From: Leucobacter sp042726155
GTDB taxonomy: Bacteria; Actinomycetota; Actinomycetes; Actinomycetales; Microbacteriaceae
DNA: 64,000 bases
Assembly: GCF_042726155.1 (NCBI RefSeq)
Contig: NZ_JBHXHV010000003.1
Location: 124,001 to 188,000, forward strand
Direction: 5' to 3'
Shown here in pieces: positions 20,792 to 29,426 of the stretch. How positions within the stretch are numbered: the first letter of the stretch is position 1; each line of letters starts with the position of its first letter. The notes under the pieces are model-generated. The model saw only the letters and a list, made by a program, of their open reading frames with translations, searched no databases and had not been told where the DNA came from. The translations under genes and the position numbers were made by a program.

Positions 20792-22727
20792 AAACCCGCG
20801 TGATCTCGACGCTCTCACCCCCGACGAGTGCGAAACGCTTGCTGCCGAAATTCGCGAATTTCTGATCTCGGCGGTCTCGCAGACCGGAGGTCATCTCGGG
20901 CCCAACCTGGGTGTGGTTGAGCTGACGATTGCGCTGCATCGCGTGTTCCAGTCGCCGCGTGATCCGATTGTCTTTGATACGGGCCATCAGAGTTACGTCC
21001 ATAAGTTGCTCACCGGGCGCAAGGATTTTTCGGGCCTCAGGAGCCGCGGCGGTCTCGCGGGTTACCCGCAGCGGGCGGAGTCTGAACACGACATCGTGGA
21101 GAGCTCCCACGCCTCGAGTTCACTGAGCTGGGCCGACGGGATCTCACGCGCCTTCGCTCGGCGCGCACAGAGCGACCCGTCCCAGCAGCACCGACACGTC
21201 GTCGCCGTGGTGGGCGATGGTGCGCTCACGGGCGGCATGACCTGGGAAGCGCTCAACAACATCACCGACGACAACGACCGCAATCTCGTACTCGTGGTGA
21301 ACGACAACGGGCGCTCGTACGCGCCGACCATCGGCGGCATGGCGCGTTTCCTGAACTCCGTGCGCTCGAAGGGCGCGTACCGCGATCTTCAGGAGGGCAG
21401 TGAGAAGCTCTTCTCGCGGCTGGGCAATCCGGGGCGCACCGTGTACCGCGCGGCCCGCGGCGCCATGCGCGGGTTCGTGAGTCGTGCGTCAGACAACCAA
21501 GATTTGTACGCCAATCTCGACATCAAGTACCTCGGTCCGATAGACGGTCACGATCTCGGCGCGCTTGAAGAGGTGCTGCGACAGGCGAAGGGGTACGGTC
21601 GGCCGACCCTCGTGCACGTGATCACGGAGAAGGGGCGCGGGTATGCCCCCGCCGAGAACGATCTCGCGGACCAGTTCCACGCAATCGGTCAGATTGATCC
21701 CGGCAGCGGCGAACCGTTGGAGATCGTCGCGGGCCGAAGCTGGACATCGGTGTTTCGCGAGCGCATTGTCGAACTCGCCGAGGCCGACGACCGCATTATC
21801 GCGATCACCGCTGCGATGCTCGCGCCGACCGGGCTCGACGCTCTGGCGGCAAAGCACCCCGGGCGAGTGATCGACGTCGGCATCGCTGAGCAGCACGCGG
21901 TCACGAGCGCTGCCGGGCTCGCGTACGGCGGGCTCCACCCGGTCGTCGCGGTCTACGCGACATTCATGAATCGGGCGTTCGACCAGCTGCTCATGGACGT
22001 GGCGCTGCACCGCGCCGGTGTGACGTTTGTGCTTGATCGGGCGGGCATCACGGGCCCTGACGGTGCGAGTCACAACGGCGTCTGGGATCTCGCGACGCTG
22101 CAGGTTGTTCCCGGTATTCGCATTGCCGCTCCGCGCGACGCGCAGACACTCGCTGAGGCGCTCGGCGAGGCGGTTGCGATTGACGATGGGCCGACCGTGC
22201 TGCGCTATCCTAAGGGGGCGATCGGAGACGAACTACCGGCGCTGCGTCGTCTCACGGACGGGGTAGATGTGCTGCGCGACGGCGAGGGAGAAGACAGCGG
22301 CGCAAGCAGTCAGAGCTACGTCGATGTACTGTTCGTTACGGTAGGGCCTATGGCACGGACCGCCCTCGACGCGGCGGCGCAGCTCGCCGAGCAGGGCATT
22401 ACGGCAACGGTGCTCGATCCGCGCTGGGTGGTGCCCGTCGCCGGGTCGATCGTGGAAGCGGCCCGCTCACACCGACTCGTCGTCACGATTGAAGACGGGA
22501 TCCGCGTCGGTGGCGTTGGCACCCGCATTCGCCAGGCACTTCGCGACGCCGGCGTCGATACCGCCGTCAGTGAGCTGGGCACCCCGGACGAGTTTCCGGG
22601 CCACGCCTCGCGAACTCAGTTGCTCGCGGAGGCCGGTCTGACCTCCGAACAGATCGCGGCTACGGTCGCCGAGCAGGTGCGCGGCACTCGCGTGCCGATC
22701 GCGCGACCGGCGGCCGGCGCACGCTGA
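20769..22727 (+). CDS. dxs: 1-deoxy-D-xylulose-5-phosphate synthase
   Basis: Thiamine diphosphate enzyme (652 aa) that condenses pyruvate and glyceraldehyde 3-phosphate in the first step of the MEP isoprenoid pathway. It has the GHQSYVHKLLTGR histidine segment, the TPP/Mg motif GDGALTGGMTWEALN, DGHDLGALEEVL, and the C-terminal transketolase-like half with GIAEQHAVTSAAGLAY. The GTG at 20769 is chosen because GGAGGT lies at 20755-20760 and the protein then begins AILDRIENPRDLDAL as in relatives. uppS later in the window uses the same pathway's products. Confidence 0.95.
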   Translation: MAILDRIENPRDLDALTPDECETLAAEIREFLISAVSQTGGHLGPNLGVVELTIALHRVFQSPRDPIVFDTGHQSYVHKLLTGRKDFSGLRSRGGLAGYPQRAESEHDIVESSHASSSLSWADGISRAFARRAQSDPSQQHRHVVAVVGDGALTGGMTWEALNNITDDNDRNLVLVVNDNGRSYAPTIGGMARFLNSVRSKGAYRDLQEGSEKLFSRLGNPGRTVYRAARGAMRGFVSRASDNQDLYANLDIKYLGPIDGHDLGALEEVLRQAKGYGRPTLVHVITEKGRGYAPAENDLADQFHAIGQIDPGSGEPLEIVAGRSWTSVFRERIVELAEADDRIIAITAAMLAPTGLDALAAKHPGRVIDVGIAEQHAVTSAAGLAYGGLHPVVAVYATFMNRAFDQLLMDVALHRAGVTFVLDRAGITGPDGASHNGVWDLATLQVVPGIRIAAPRDAQTLAEALGEAVAIDDGPTVLRYPKGAIGDELPALRRLTDGVDVLRDGEGEDSGASSQSYVDVLFVTVGPMARTALDAAAQLAEQGITATVLDPRWVVPVAGSIVEAARSHRLVVTIEDGIRVGGVGTRIRQALRDAGVDTAVSELGTPDEFPGHASRTQLLAEAGLTSEQIAATVAEQVRGTRVPIARPAAGAR

Positions 22728-22789
22728 TGACTGACGCACGCTGACTACCAACGCACGCTGACTACCAACGCACGCTGACGACCAACGCA
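22717..22789. repeat. 17-bp tandem repeat starting at the dxs 3' end
   Basis: Unit ACGCACGCTGACTACCA at 22734-22750 and 22751-22767, a one-mismatch copy at 22768-22784 and a partial copy after it. The last codons and stop of dxs (22717-22733) share the CGCACGCTGA core, suggesting the array grew by duplicating the gene end. Confidence 0.85.
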
Positions 22790-22830
22790 TACGGGGTGGG
22801 CCGGATTGAATCCGACCCACCCCGTATGCG
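22786..22830. terminator. bidirectional terminator between dxs and fadB-like gene
   Basis: 20-bp arms (22786-22805 and 22811-22830) with one mismatch and a five-base loop between converging genes. Confidence 0.85.
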
Positions 22831-22861
22831 TGCCTGGCGCGTGCAGCGCCGAGTTCGAGCG

Positions 22862-24997
22862 CTAGTGAGCGCCAGCGACCCGCGGCTCGTGGAACGCGCC
22901 ACCAAACGCACGTTCGCTCGCGCCGGAGCGGTCGAGGTATGGCGTCGCGCCGCCTGCCTGGAATGGCCAGCCAGCGCCGAGAATCAGGCAGAGATCGATG
23001 TCTTCAGCCGCTGCGACCACGCCCTCGTCGAGCATGATCTTGATCTCACCGGCGAGTTCGTCTTCGACGCGGCGAAGAATCTCTTCCTCGGACACCGCGG
23101 TCTTGCCGAGTGTGACGGCCTTCTTCCCGGCCTTCGAGAGGTCTTCGACCTTTCCGAGCTTTGACTTCATAAGCGGGCCGTCGACATCCGCGAGACGATG
23201 CAGATTCTCGGAGGCGTAGAACCGATCCGGGAACGCGGCGACCATCGTGTCTTGCACGTGGGCAGCGACCTTCCAACCCACGAGATCGATCAGTTCGAAC
23301 GGGCCCATCGGGAGACCGATCGGAGCGAACGCACGCTCGACCACCGGGAGTGGCGTGCCCTCGTCGAGTGCGCGCGCCGCCTCGCCCATCACCTTGGCGA
23401 GCAGGCGGTTCACGACAAACCCCGGGCGGTCAGCCGTAATCACGGCGCTCTTGCCCAGCTTCTTCGCGACGACCATAGCGGTCGACAGCGTCGAATCGTC
23501 GGTATCGGGCGTCCGTACGACCTCGATAAGGGGCATCACGGCCACTGGATTGAAGAAGTGGAAGCCCACGAGACGCTCTGGGTGGGCCAACTTCTCACCG
23601 ATCTCGTGGACGGAGAGCGAGGAGGTATTGGTGGCAAGTACGGTCGTCTCGGGCACGATCGCCTCGATCTCGGCGAACACCTGCTGCTTGACGCCGAGCT
23701 CCTCGAACACTGCCTCGATGACCCAGTCGCAGTCGGCATAGAGAGACTTATCCGTAGTACCACGCACGAGCTCTTTGATCTGGTTCGCATCGTCGGGGGA
23801 GAGGCGACCCTTCTCGAGCATCTTGTCGACCTCGCCGCGGATGTAATCGAGTCCCTTGTCGACGCGCGACTGATCGAGGTCGGTGATCAACACCGGGACC
23901 TTCAACTTGCGGGCGAAGAGCAGCGCGAACTGGCTGGCCATGAGTCCTGCGCCGATGACGCCGACCTTGCGTACGGGCTTCGCGAGCTGTTTGTCGGGTG
24001 CTCCGGCGGGACGCTTCGCGCGCTTTTGCACAAGATCGAAGGCGTACACCGATGCGGCGAACTGGTCACCGGATATGAGCTCGGCGAGCGCGTCGTCTTC
24101 GCGCTCGAAGCCGCGCGCGAGGTCATTGTCTTTCGCCGCGCTCAGCAGGTCTAGCGCGATGAACGGGGCCTTCGCTGCGGTGCCGATACGGGCCTTCAAG
24201 GTGTCGCGCGCAATCTTGATTGCGGCCGGCCACTTGGTGAGTCGTTCGAGTTTGCCCGGAACGTGCTTGCGATCAACCTTTACGGAGCCGTTCAGGACGC
24301 CGTCGGCCCAGCCGATCGATCGCTCCAAGAAGCTCGCAGCGCCGAACATCGCGTCAAACAAGCCCATGTCGTAGGCCTGTTGCGGCTTCAGCATGCGGTT
24401 GTTCTTCAGCGGATTCGAAACGATGATCTCGAGTGCCTGCTCGATGCCGATCAGGTTCGGCACGATGGTCGCGCCGCCCCAGCCGGGGATGATGCCGAGG
24501 AAGACCTCGGGGAAGGCGAGCGCCGCTGCCGACGAATCGAGCGTGCGGTAGTTGCAGTGGAGCGCGATCTCCATTGCGCCGCCGAGCGCCAGGCCGTTCA
24601 CGAAGGCGAACGACGGCACTCCGAGCTCGCCGAACTTGCCGAGGACATAGTGCCCAAACTGCGCCATGAGGCGCGCGTTCTCCTCAGTGGCGAGCGTCGA
24701 CACCTTCGAGAGGTCGGCTCCCGCTGCGAAAATGAACGGCTTGCCCGTGACTGCGACCGCCACGATCTCACCCGCAGCAGCGCGCGTGCGCTGTTCGTCG
24801 AGCACGATGCCGAGCGCCTGCAGGGTGCGCGGACCGAGCGTGTTCGGTCGGGTGTGATCACGACCGTTGTCGAGCGTGATGAGTGCGAGAGTGCCGCCCG
24901 AGGGCAGGGTCACGTCGCGCACGAGCGATTCAGTGATGACCTCGTCCTCCGACGCTGCGATGAGCGGGGAGAAGTCGATGTTGCGGTAGTCGGTCAT
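22862..24997 (-). CDS. multifunctional 3-hydroxyacyl-CoA dehydrogenase / enoyl-CoA hydratase
   Basis: FadB/FadJ-type beta-oxidation protein (711 aa). The N-terminal crotonase half (to about residue 300) has FAAGADLSKV and NGLALGGAMEIALHCNY, which form the oxyanion hole, and PEVFLGIIPGWGGAT. The NAD-binding half begins VGVIGAGLMASQ, followed by NTSSLSVHEIG, GFHFFNPVAVMPLIEVV with the catalytic His, and the C-terminal FELIDLVGW domain. It starts three bases after the thiolase stop, so the two form a fatty acid oxidation operon (thiolase first). Whether it has isomerase activity cannot be told. Confidence 0.92.
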   Translation of the reverse strand: MTDYRNIDFSPLIAASEDEVITESLVRDVTLPSGGTLALITLDNGRDHTRPNTLGPRTLQALGIVLDEQRTRAAAGEIVAVAVTGKPFIFAAGADLSKVSTLATEENARLMAQFGHYVLGKFGELGVPSFAFVNGLALGGAMEIALHCNYRTLDSSAAALAFPEVFLGIIPGWGGATIVPNLIGIEQALEIIVSNPLKNNRMLKPQQAYDMGLFDAMFGAASFLERSIGWADGVLNGSVKVDRKHVPGKLERLTKWPAAIKIARDTLKARIGTAAKAPFIALDLLSAAKDNDLARGFEREDDALAELISGDQFAASVYAFDLVQKRAKRPAGAPDKQLAKPVRKVGVIGAGLMASQFALLFARKLKVPVLITDLDQSRVDKGLDYIRGEVDKMLEKGRLSPDDANQIKELVRGTTDKSLYADCDWVIEAVFEELGVKQQVFAEIEAIVPETTVLATNTSSLSVHEIGEKLAHPERLVGFHFFNPVAVMPLIEVVRTPDTDDSTLSTAMVVAKKLGKSAVITADRPGFVVNRLLAKVMGEAARALDEGTPLPVVERAFAPIGLPMGPFELIDLVGWKVAAHVQDTMVAAFPDRFYASENLHRLADVDGPLMKSKLGKVEDLSKAGKKAVTLGKTAVSEEEILRRVEDELAGEIKIMLDEGVVAAAEDIDLCLILGAGWPFQAGGATPYLDRSGASERAFGGAFHEPRVAGAH

Positions 24998-25000
24998 GGC

Positions 25001-26242
25001 CTACTTGCCCTTCTTGCCGTCGAAATGCGGGTTCTCCCAGATGGCGGTGCCGCCCTGGCCCAGCCCTACGCACATGGCGGTGACGCCATAGCGCACGTCG
25101 GGGCGCTGTGAGAACTGACGCGCAAGCTGCAGCATCAGGCGCACGCCCGAGGCCGCCAGCGGGTGCCCGATCGCGATGGCCCCGCCCCACGGGTTCACGC
25201 GCGGATCCTCGTCTGCAATACCGAAGTGATCGGTAAACGAGAGTACCTGCACCGCGAACGCCTCATTCAACTCGAAGAGGCCGATGTCGTCGATTGTGAG
25301 CCCGGCGCGCTTCAGTGCTTTCTCGGTCGAAGGCACTGGTCCGAGGCCCATGACCTCGGGTTCAACTCCCGCGAATCCAAAGCCGACGAGACGCATCTTC
25401 GCTGAGAGTCCGAGCTCTTTCGCGGTGTCGGCGCCGGCGAGCAGCGACACGGTCGCGCCGTCGGTGAGCGGCGAGGCGTTACCGGCCGTGACTCGCCCGT
25501 GCGGGCGGAACGGCGTCTTGAGCGTGGCAAGACCCGCCATCGTCGTCTCGGGGCGACGGCCCTGATCCTCGGTCGCGAGGCCCCAGCCGGTTTCCGAGCG
25601 AGTTGCCACAGGAATGAGATCGGCCTGAATGTCACCGCGGTCGTAAGCGGCCTGCACCTTCTGCTGGCTCAGCATTCCGAACCGGTCGGCGCGCTCTTTC
25701 GTGAGCGACGGGAAGCGGTCGTGCAGTCGTTCAGCCGTAAGCCCCATGTTGAGGGCGTCGGGGCTGACCAGCTTCTCCGCTACAAAGCGCGGGTTCGGAT
25801 CTGCATCGAGGCCGATCGGGTGGCGGCCCATGTGCTCGACACCGCCCGCGATCGCGAGGTCATACTGCCCAGCGCCGATCGCGGCGCCCATGAACGACGC
25901 GACGGTGAGCGCGCCAGCGCACATTCGATCGAGCGCGAAGCCGGGCACCGTCACGGGGATGCCCGCGAGCATCGACACGGTGCGACCGAGTGTCAACCCC
26001 TGGTCGCCCTGCTGCGTTGTTGCTGCGATTCCGACGTCATCGATGCGCTCGAGCGGCAGCTCTGGATTGCGCTCAATGAGGCCCTGCAAGGCCTTCACCG
26101 CCAGGTCGTCTGAACGCGTTCCCGCGTATATTCCCTTGTCGCCTGCTCGACCAAACGGGGTGCGGACTCCGTCTACGAACACGACATCTCTCATTGCGGC
26201 CACTTCGCCTCCATCAGCATTGGTGATCTGCGTTGTTTCCAT
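25001..26242 (-). CDS. acetyl-CoA C-acyltransferase (thiolase, FadA type)
   Basis: Thiolase (413 aa) that releases acetyl-CoA from 3-ketoacyl-CoA as the last beta-oxidation step. It has the nucleophile cysteine in LDRMCAGALTV (usually CxSG in relatives), the NEAFAVQ segment, GGAIAIGHPLAASG with the catalytic His, and AMCVGLGQGGTAIWE with the second cysteine. The start is uncertain: ATG 26242 (METTQITNADGG) or ATG 26197 (MRDVVFVDGVRTPFGRAG), the latter closer to where homology begins. The product feeds the same pathway as the adjacent multifunctional enzyme. Confidence 0.9.
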   Translation of the reverse strand: METTQITNADGGEVAAMRDVVFVDGVRTPFGRAGDKGIYAGTRSDDLAVKALQGLIERNPELPLERIDDVGIAATTQQGDQGLTLGRTVSMLAGIPVTVPGFALDRMCAGALTVASFMGAAIGAGQYDLAIAGGVEHMGRHPIGLDADPNPRFVAEKLVSPDALNMGLTAERLHDRFPSLTKERADRFGMLSQQKVQAAYDRGDIQADLIPVATRSETGWGLATEDQGRRPETTMAGLATLKTPFRPHGRVTAGNASPLTDGATVSLLAGADTAKELGLSAKMRLVGFGFAGVEPEVMGLGPVPSTEKALKRAGLTIDDIGLFELNEAFAVQVLSFTDHFGIADEDPRVNPWGGAIAIGHPLAASGVRLMLQLARQFSQRPDVRYGVTAMCVGLGQGGTAIWENPHFDGKKGK

Positions 26243-26318
26243 ACTAGAGAGACGGAGTGTCACGCGAAACCGCACCCGAGTAACCGCACCGATTTTCCCC
26301 GACATCGCGGGGAGACAT

Positions 26319-27518
26319 TTATGGGTGTTCTACAAAAGCCGAGGCAATAATTGGTGCAGCGATGCCAACTTGCCAGTCGCGTGCGCCGAGCTCGCTGAGA
26401 CGGAGTGCAATCGCCTCGGCAGAGCGGTCGGCCGGCGGGCGCCACACGAGTCTGCGAAGCGTGTCGGGCGTGAGGAGATTCTCGAGCGGAATGTGCCTCG
26501 CCTGCGCTTCAGCCTCGATGGCTGGGCGCACAGCTTCCAATCGCGCGGCAGCGTCGGGGTGCCGTTGCACCCATCCGCGATGGTGCGGAATCGAATCTGG
26601 GTCGCGACGTTTCTGACCGGGCAAGTCCTCGGTCGTCTTTCCGCGGAGGATCGCCGCCCACCAGCGGTCGATTTCAGTTCTGCTCGCCCGACCCTTGAAC
26701 GTCGGTATCCGCGCGAGATCGCCCTTTGAGCGGGGATTTGCGCTGGCGGCAGCGACGATCGATGAATCGGGGATCAAGCGGCCGGGGGCGACGTCCCGTT
26801 CACGAGCAAGCGCGTCGCGGGCTTCCCAGAGTTCGCGGGCCAGTGCCAAGGCGCGCGGCGTCTTCAGGCCGTGCCCGCCAGACAGCTTTCGCCAGGGCTC
26901 CTCGGGGCGCGGCTTCTCTGGCCTTGTCCGCACTGCCTCGAACTCCTGTAGCGCGAATTCGGTTTTGTGCTGTGCGTCGAGTTCAGTAGCGACGGCGTCG
27001 CGCAGTTCGGGGAGCAACACGACATCGAGCGCCGCGTATTCGAGCCACTCTTCGGGGAGCGGGCGCTGCGACCAGTTCGCGGCCGAGTGGGCTTTTTCGA
27101 GCGAGATGTCGAGCAGCTGTTCGACGATCGAGCCGAGGCCGACGCGTTCAAATCCCAGCAGCCGCGTCGCGAGTTCGGTATCGAAGATGCGGCTCGGCAC
27201 GAGGCCAATTGCTGCGAGGCAGGCGAGATCCTGAGATGCCGCGTGAAAGATCCACTCGGTGTCCGCGATTGCGCGCTGGAGCGGCTGAAAGTCGGCAATA
27301 TTGATTGGGTCGATCAGATACGTGCCAGCGCCCTGGCGGTGGACCTGGACCAGATACGCTTCGCCGCCGTACGTGTAGCCGGATGCGCGCTCCGCATCAA
27401 CTGCGACCGGGCCGGTGCCTGTCGCGAGTGCGGTGGCTGCTTCAGCGAGACCGTCTGAGTCGTCCACCATCGTCCACTGGATATCGAGCTCCGACTGGGA
27501 GACCGTCATGCTGTTCAT
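26319..27518 (-). CDS. rnd: ribonuclease D
   Basis: 3'-5' exoribonuclease (399 aa) acting on tRNA and other structured RNA 3' ends. The DEDDy exonuclease domain shows VAVDAERASGY (motif I, Asp and Glu), FHAASQDLACL (motif II) and YAALDVVLLPELRD (motif III, Tyr and Asp). An HRDC domain follows at about residues 215-300 (TPRALALARELWEARDALARE), then a second HRDC-like region to the end. ATG 27518 overlaps the DUF3000 stop by four bases (ATGA), so it is coupled to that gene, the usual arrangement in this family. Confidence 0.9.
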   Translation of the reverse strand: MNSMTVSQSELDIQWTMVDDSDGLAEAATALATGTGPVAVDAERASGYTYGGEAYLVQVHRQGAGTYLIDPINIADFQPLQRAIADTEWIFHAASQDLACLAAIGLVPSRIFDTELATRLLGFERVGLGSIVEQLLDISLEKAHSAANWSQRPLPEEWLEYAALDVVLLPELRDAVATELDAQHKTEFALQEFEAVRTRPEKPRPEEPWRKLSGGHGLKTPRALALARELWEARDALARERDVAPGRLIPDSSIVAAASANPRSKGDLARIPTFKGRASRTEIDRWWAAILRGKTTEDLPGQKRRDPDSIPHHRGWVQRHPDAAARLEAVRPAIEAEAQARHIPLENLLTPDTLRRLVWRPPADRSAEAIALRLSELGARDWQVGIAAPIIASAFVEHP

Positions 27519-28132
27519 GCCCCTTCCGCGGCCAGGCGTGAGCGCCGTGCCGCGATGGAGTCTATGCCCTCAGCGTGCGGTAGCCCGGCCAACAAACACA
27601 GCAACTCAGACCACGCCTCCGCGTGCGGAGCGAAATCGTCTCCCCGGGGCGTCCACGACGCGCGCAACTCAATCTGGGCGGAATCGCCGCGAGCCTCAAG
27701 GGCCCCGAAGCTCGTCGAAAGCGTTTTTGTGGCGGTGCCAGAGAGATAGGTGTAGCCGGCGCCGCGCGAATCAAGGGCGTCGACGAGCCACGACCAGGCC
27801 ACATCAGAGATAAAGGGGTCGACGCCGATCTCGAGTTCGAGCGGTGCCTGGGCAAAACACACGATGCGATACGTGCCGCCCCACTCGTCGAACGCGTCGG
27901 GATCGTGCATGAGCACGATGCGGCCGGCGCCGTAGGGAGACTCGAGCGCCGTGTCTGCGGCGTCATCGCGCCGAACGCCGCGGGCAACGCCAGCCGCGAG
28001 CGCGATCGATTGCGGTGCGATCCGCTCTGGCGCGGCAATCTCCTGAGAAACCAGTTCCCCACGCAGCCGCGCACCGCGGATCTGCTCCGCCGCCGTGTCG
28101 AAGTCGACAGGGGCCCCACTGACGCTTGCCAT
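27515..28132 (-). CDS. DUF3000 family protein
   Basis: A 205-residue soluble protein with the DUF3000 signature (FDTAAEQIRGARLRGEL near the start, FDEWGGTYRIVCFAQAPLE in the middle, DDFAPHAEAWSELLCLLAGLP at the end). The family is restricted to Actinobacteria, has no known function and is usually found immediately upstream of rnd, with which it overlaps here. The GTG three bases before this ATG (28135) lies at the predicted transcription start seven bases after TAGTGT, so that codon may be the actual leaderless start. Confidence 0.85.
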   Translation of the reverse strand: MASVSGAPVDFDTAAEQIRGARLRGELVSQEIAAPERIAPQSIALAAGVARGVRRDDAADTALESPYGAGRIVLMHDPDAFDEWGGTYRIVCFAQAPLELEIGVDPFISDVAWSWLVDALDSRGAGYTYLSGTATKTLSTSFGALEARGDSAQIELRASWTPRGDDFAPHAEAWSELLCLLAGLPHAEGIDSIAARRSRLAAEGA

Positions 28133-28142
28133 CACACTGGCG

Positions 28143-28152
28143 ACACTAGAGT
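28143..28152. promoter_or_regulatory. overlapping divergent -10 elements (DUF3000-rnd and hydrolase)
   Basis: The ten bases ACACTAGAGT hold a reverse -10, TAGTGT (28148-28143), and a forward -10, TAGAGT (28147-28152), that share the central TA. The reverse element is seven bases from GTG 28135 and the forward element five bases from GTG 28158. Confidence 0.5.
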
Positions 28153-28157
28153 TTGCT

Positions 28158-29399
28158 GTGAACAACATGCAGATGCCACGCCGCAATGCGGGGAACAGGG
28201 GACGGTCACGAATGGAGCAGCCACGGTGGAATCGCGCGTTCGGGATCGGGGCGGTCGGCGTACTCGCGGGTGCCGCGCTCGCGGGTGCCGCGGGGGCGCT
28301 CGTTGGCGGGATTGCGCTTGCGCGCCGCGCCGTGACTCCGGCTTCGGTACCCGAATCACCGGTGACAGTGGTCGAGCTCGGCGACTACGCAGGCTCCCCG
28401 GCTATCTGGCTGAACGGAGTTGACGCCGATCTGCCGGGGAAGTACTCGTTCATCTTCGGTCAGGGTGCTGGGCACGCCAGAGTCGGCGCGGTACTCGCGT
28501 CGGAAGGCGACACGGCAGTGCGTCAACTCGTGAGGGTAGATCGCGGAGACCTCGCGGTAGGAACCCGCGGGCGCATCACCGGCTGGTGGTTCACCGAGCC
28601 AGAGGAGCTGGGCTTCAGGGTGGAGCACGTCACGTACCCAACAGACCTCGGTGACGCCGACGCCTGGATCGTGTACCCGCGCCTACGGCGAAAGCGGCGC
28701 TGGGCAGTGCACGTACACGGCCGCGGCGCGTTGCCGCACGAAACGCTGCGCGGCGTGACGTCGCTCGCGCAGAGCGGCGTCACGAGCTTGATCATTAGCT
28801 ATCGAAACGACCCGGGCGCACCGCCGGGCGTGCGTGGGCGGTACGGCGTCGGATTCTCCGAGAGCCGGGACGTTGACGCGGCAATCGCTGAGGTGCTGCG
28901 CCGCGGCGCTGAGCGCGTGACGCTCGTCGGCTGGTCAATGGGCGGCACTGCGTGTCTCGTTGCCGCAACACGCGGGGCTCACCGCGACCGAATCGATGGT
29001 CTGATTCTCGACTCGCCAGCGGTCGATTGGAACGCGCTGCTGCGGTATCACGCCGCGGCGCAATCGGTGCCGGGGGCCATCGCGGGGATCGGCGTCGGCA
29101 TGCTTGCGCGCGGGTGGGTGCGCGCCGGGGAATCGGGCGGGTTGCCGATCGACGAGCTCCACCCCGAGACGTTCGCGGCTGAGCTGCGCGTGCCCGTGCT
29201 GATTCATGCGAGCCAGCAAGACACCTTCGTTCCTTCCGCTGGTGCAGAGCGTCTCGCGGCGCTGCGCCCCGATCTCGTGCAGCTCCGGTTGCAGCCGGGA
29301 GCGGAGCACGTCAAGCTCTGGAACGTCGACACCGCGGGTTGGGAAGGCGTCACTCGCGCCTTCGCTCGAGCATTGCCGCACCCGCCCTGGCGCGGCTAA
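28158..29399 (+). CDS. membrane-anchored alpha/beta hydrolase
   Basis: A 413-residue protein with a basic N-terminus, one membrane segment at about residues 27-55 (Ala/Gly/Leu-rich) and an extracellular or periplasmic-side alpha/beta hydrolase domain. The nucleophile elbow GWSMGG places the catalytic Ser at about 260. A late aspartate is in IHASQQDTFVPS and the catalytic His in GAEHVKLW. The substrate is unknown; esterase, acyltransferase and peptidase roles are all possible. The GTG start is chosen from the TAGAGT element; no ribosome site is visible. It is divergent from DUF3000. Confidence 0.8.
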   Translation: MNNMQMPRRNAGNRGRSRMEQPRWNRAFGIGAVGVLAGAALAGAAGALVGGIALARRAVTPASVPESPVTVVELGDYAGSPAIWLNGVDADLPGKYSFIFGQGAGHARVGAVLASEGDTAVRQLVRVDRGDLAVGTRGRITGWWFTEPEELGFRVEHVTYPTDLGDADAWIVYPRLRRKRRWAVHVHGRGALPHETLRGVTSLAQSGVTSLIISYRNDPGAPPGVRGRYGVGFSESRDVDAAIAEVLRRGAERVTLVGWSMGGTACLVAATRGAHRDRIDGLILDSPAVDWNALLRYHAAAQSVPGAIAGIGVGMLARGWVRAGESGGLPIDELHPETFAAELRVPVLIHASQQDTFVPSAGAERLAALRPDLVQLRLQPGAEHVKLWNVDTAGWEGVTRAFARALPHPPWRG

Positions 29400-29413
29400 G
29401 CCGCCTCGCGGCG

Positions 29414-29419
29414 TAGACT
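29414..29419 (+). promoter_or_regulatory. -10 element for zapE (leaderless)
   Basis: TAGACT with a seven-base gap to the ATG at 29427. Confidence 0.5.
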
Positions 29420-29426
29420 GTCGGCG

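Noticed and set aside
22734..22784. CRISPR-like array after dxs
   Set aside because: Units are head-to-tail 17-base tandem copies with no spacers, and no cas genes are present.
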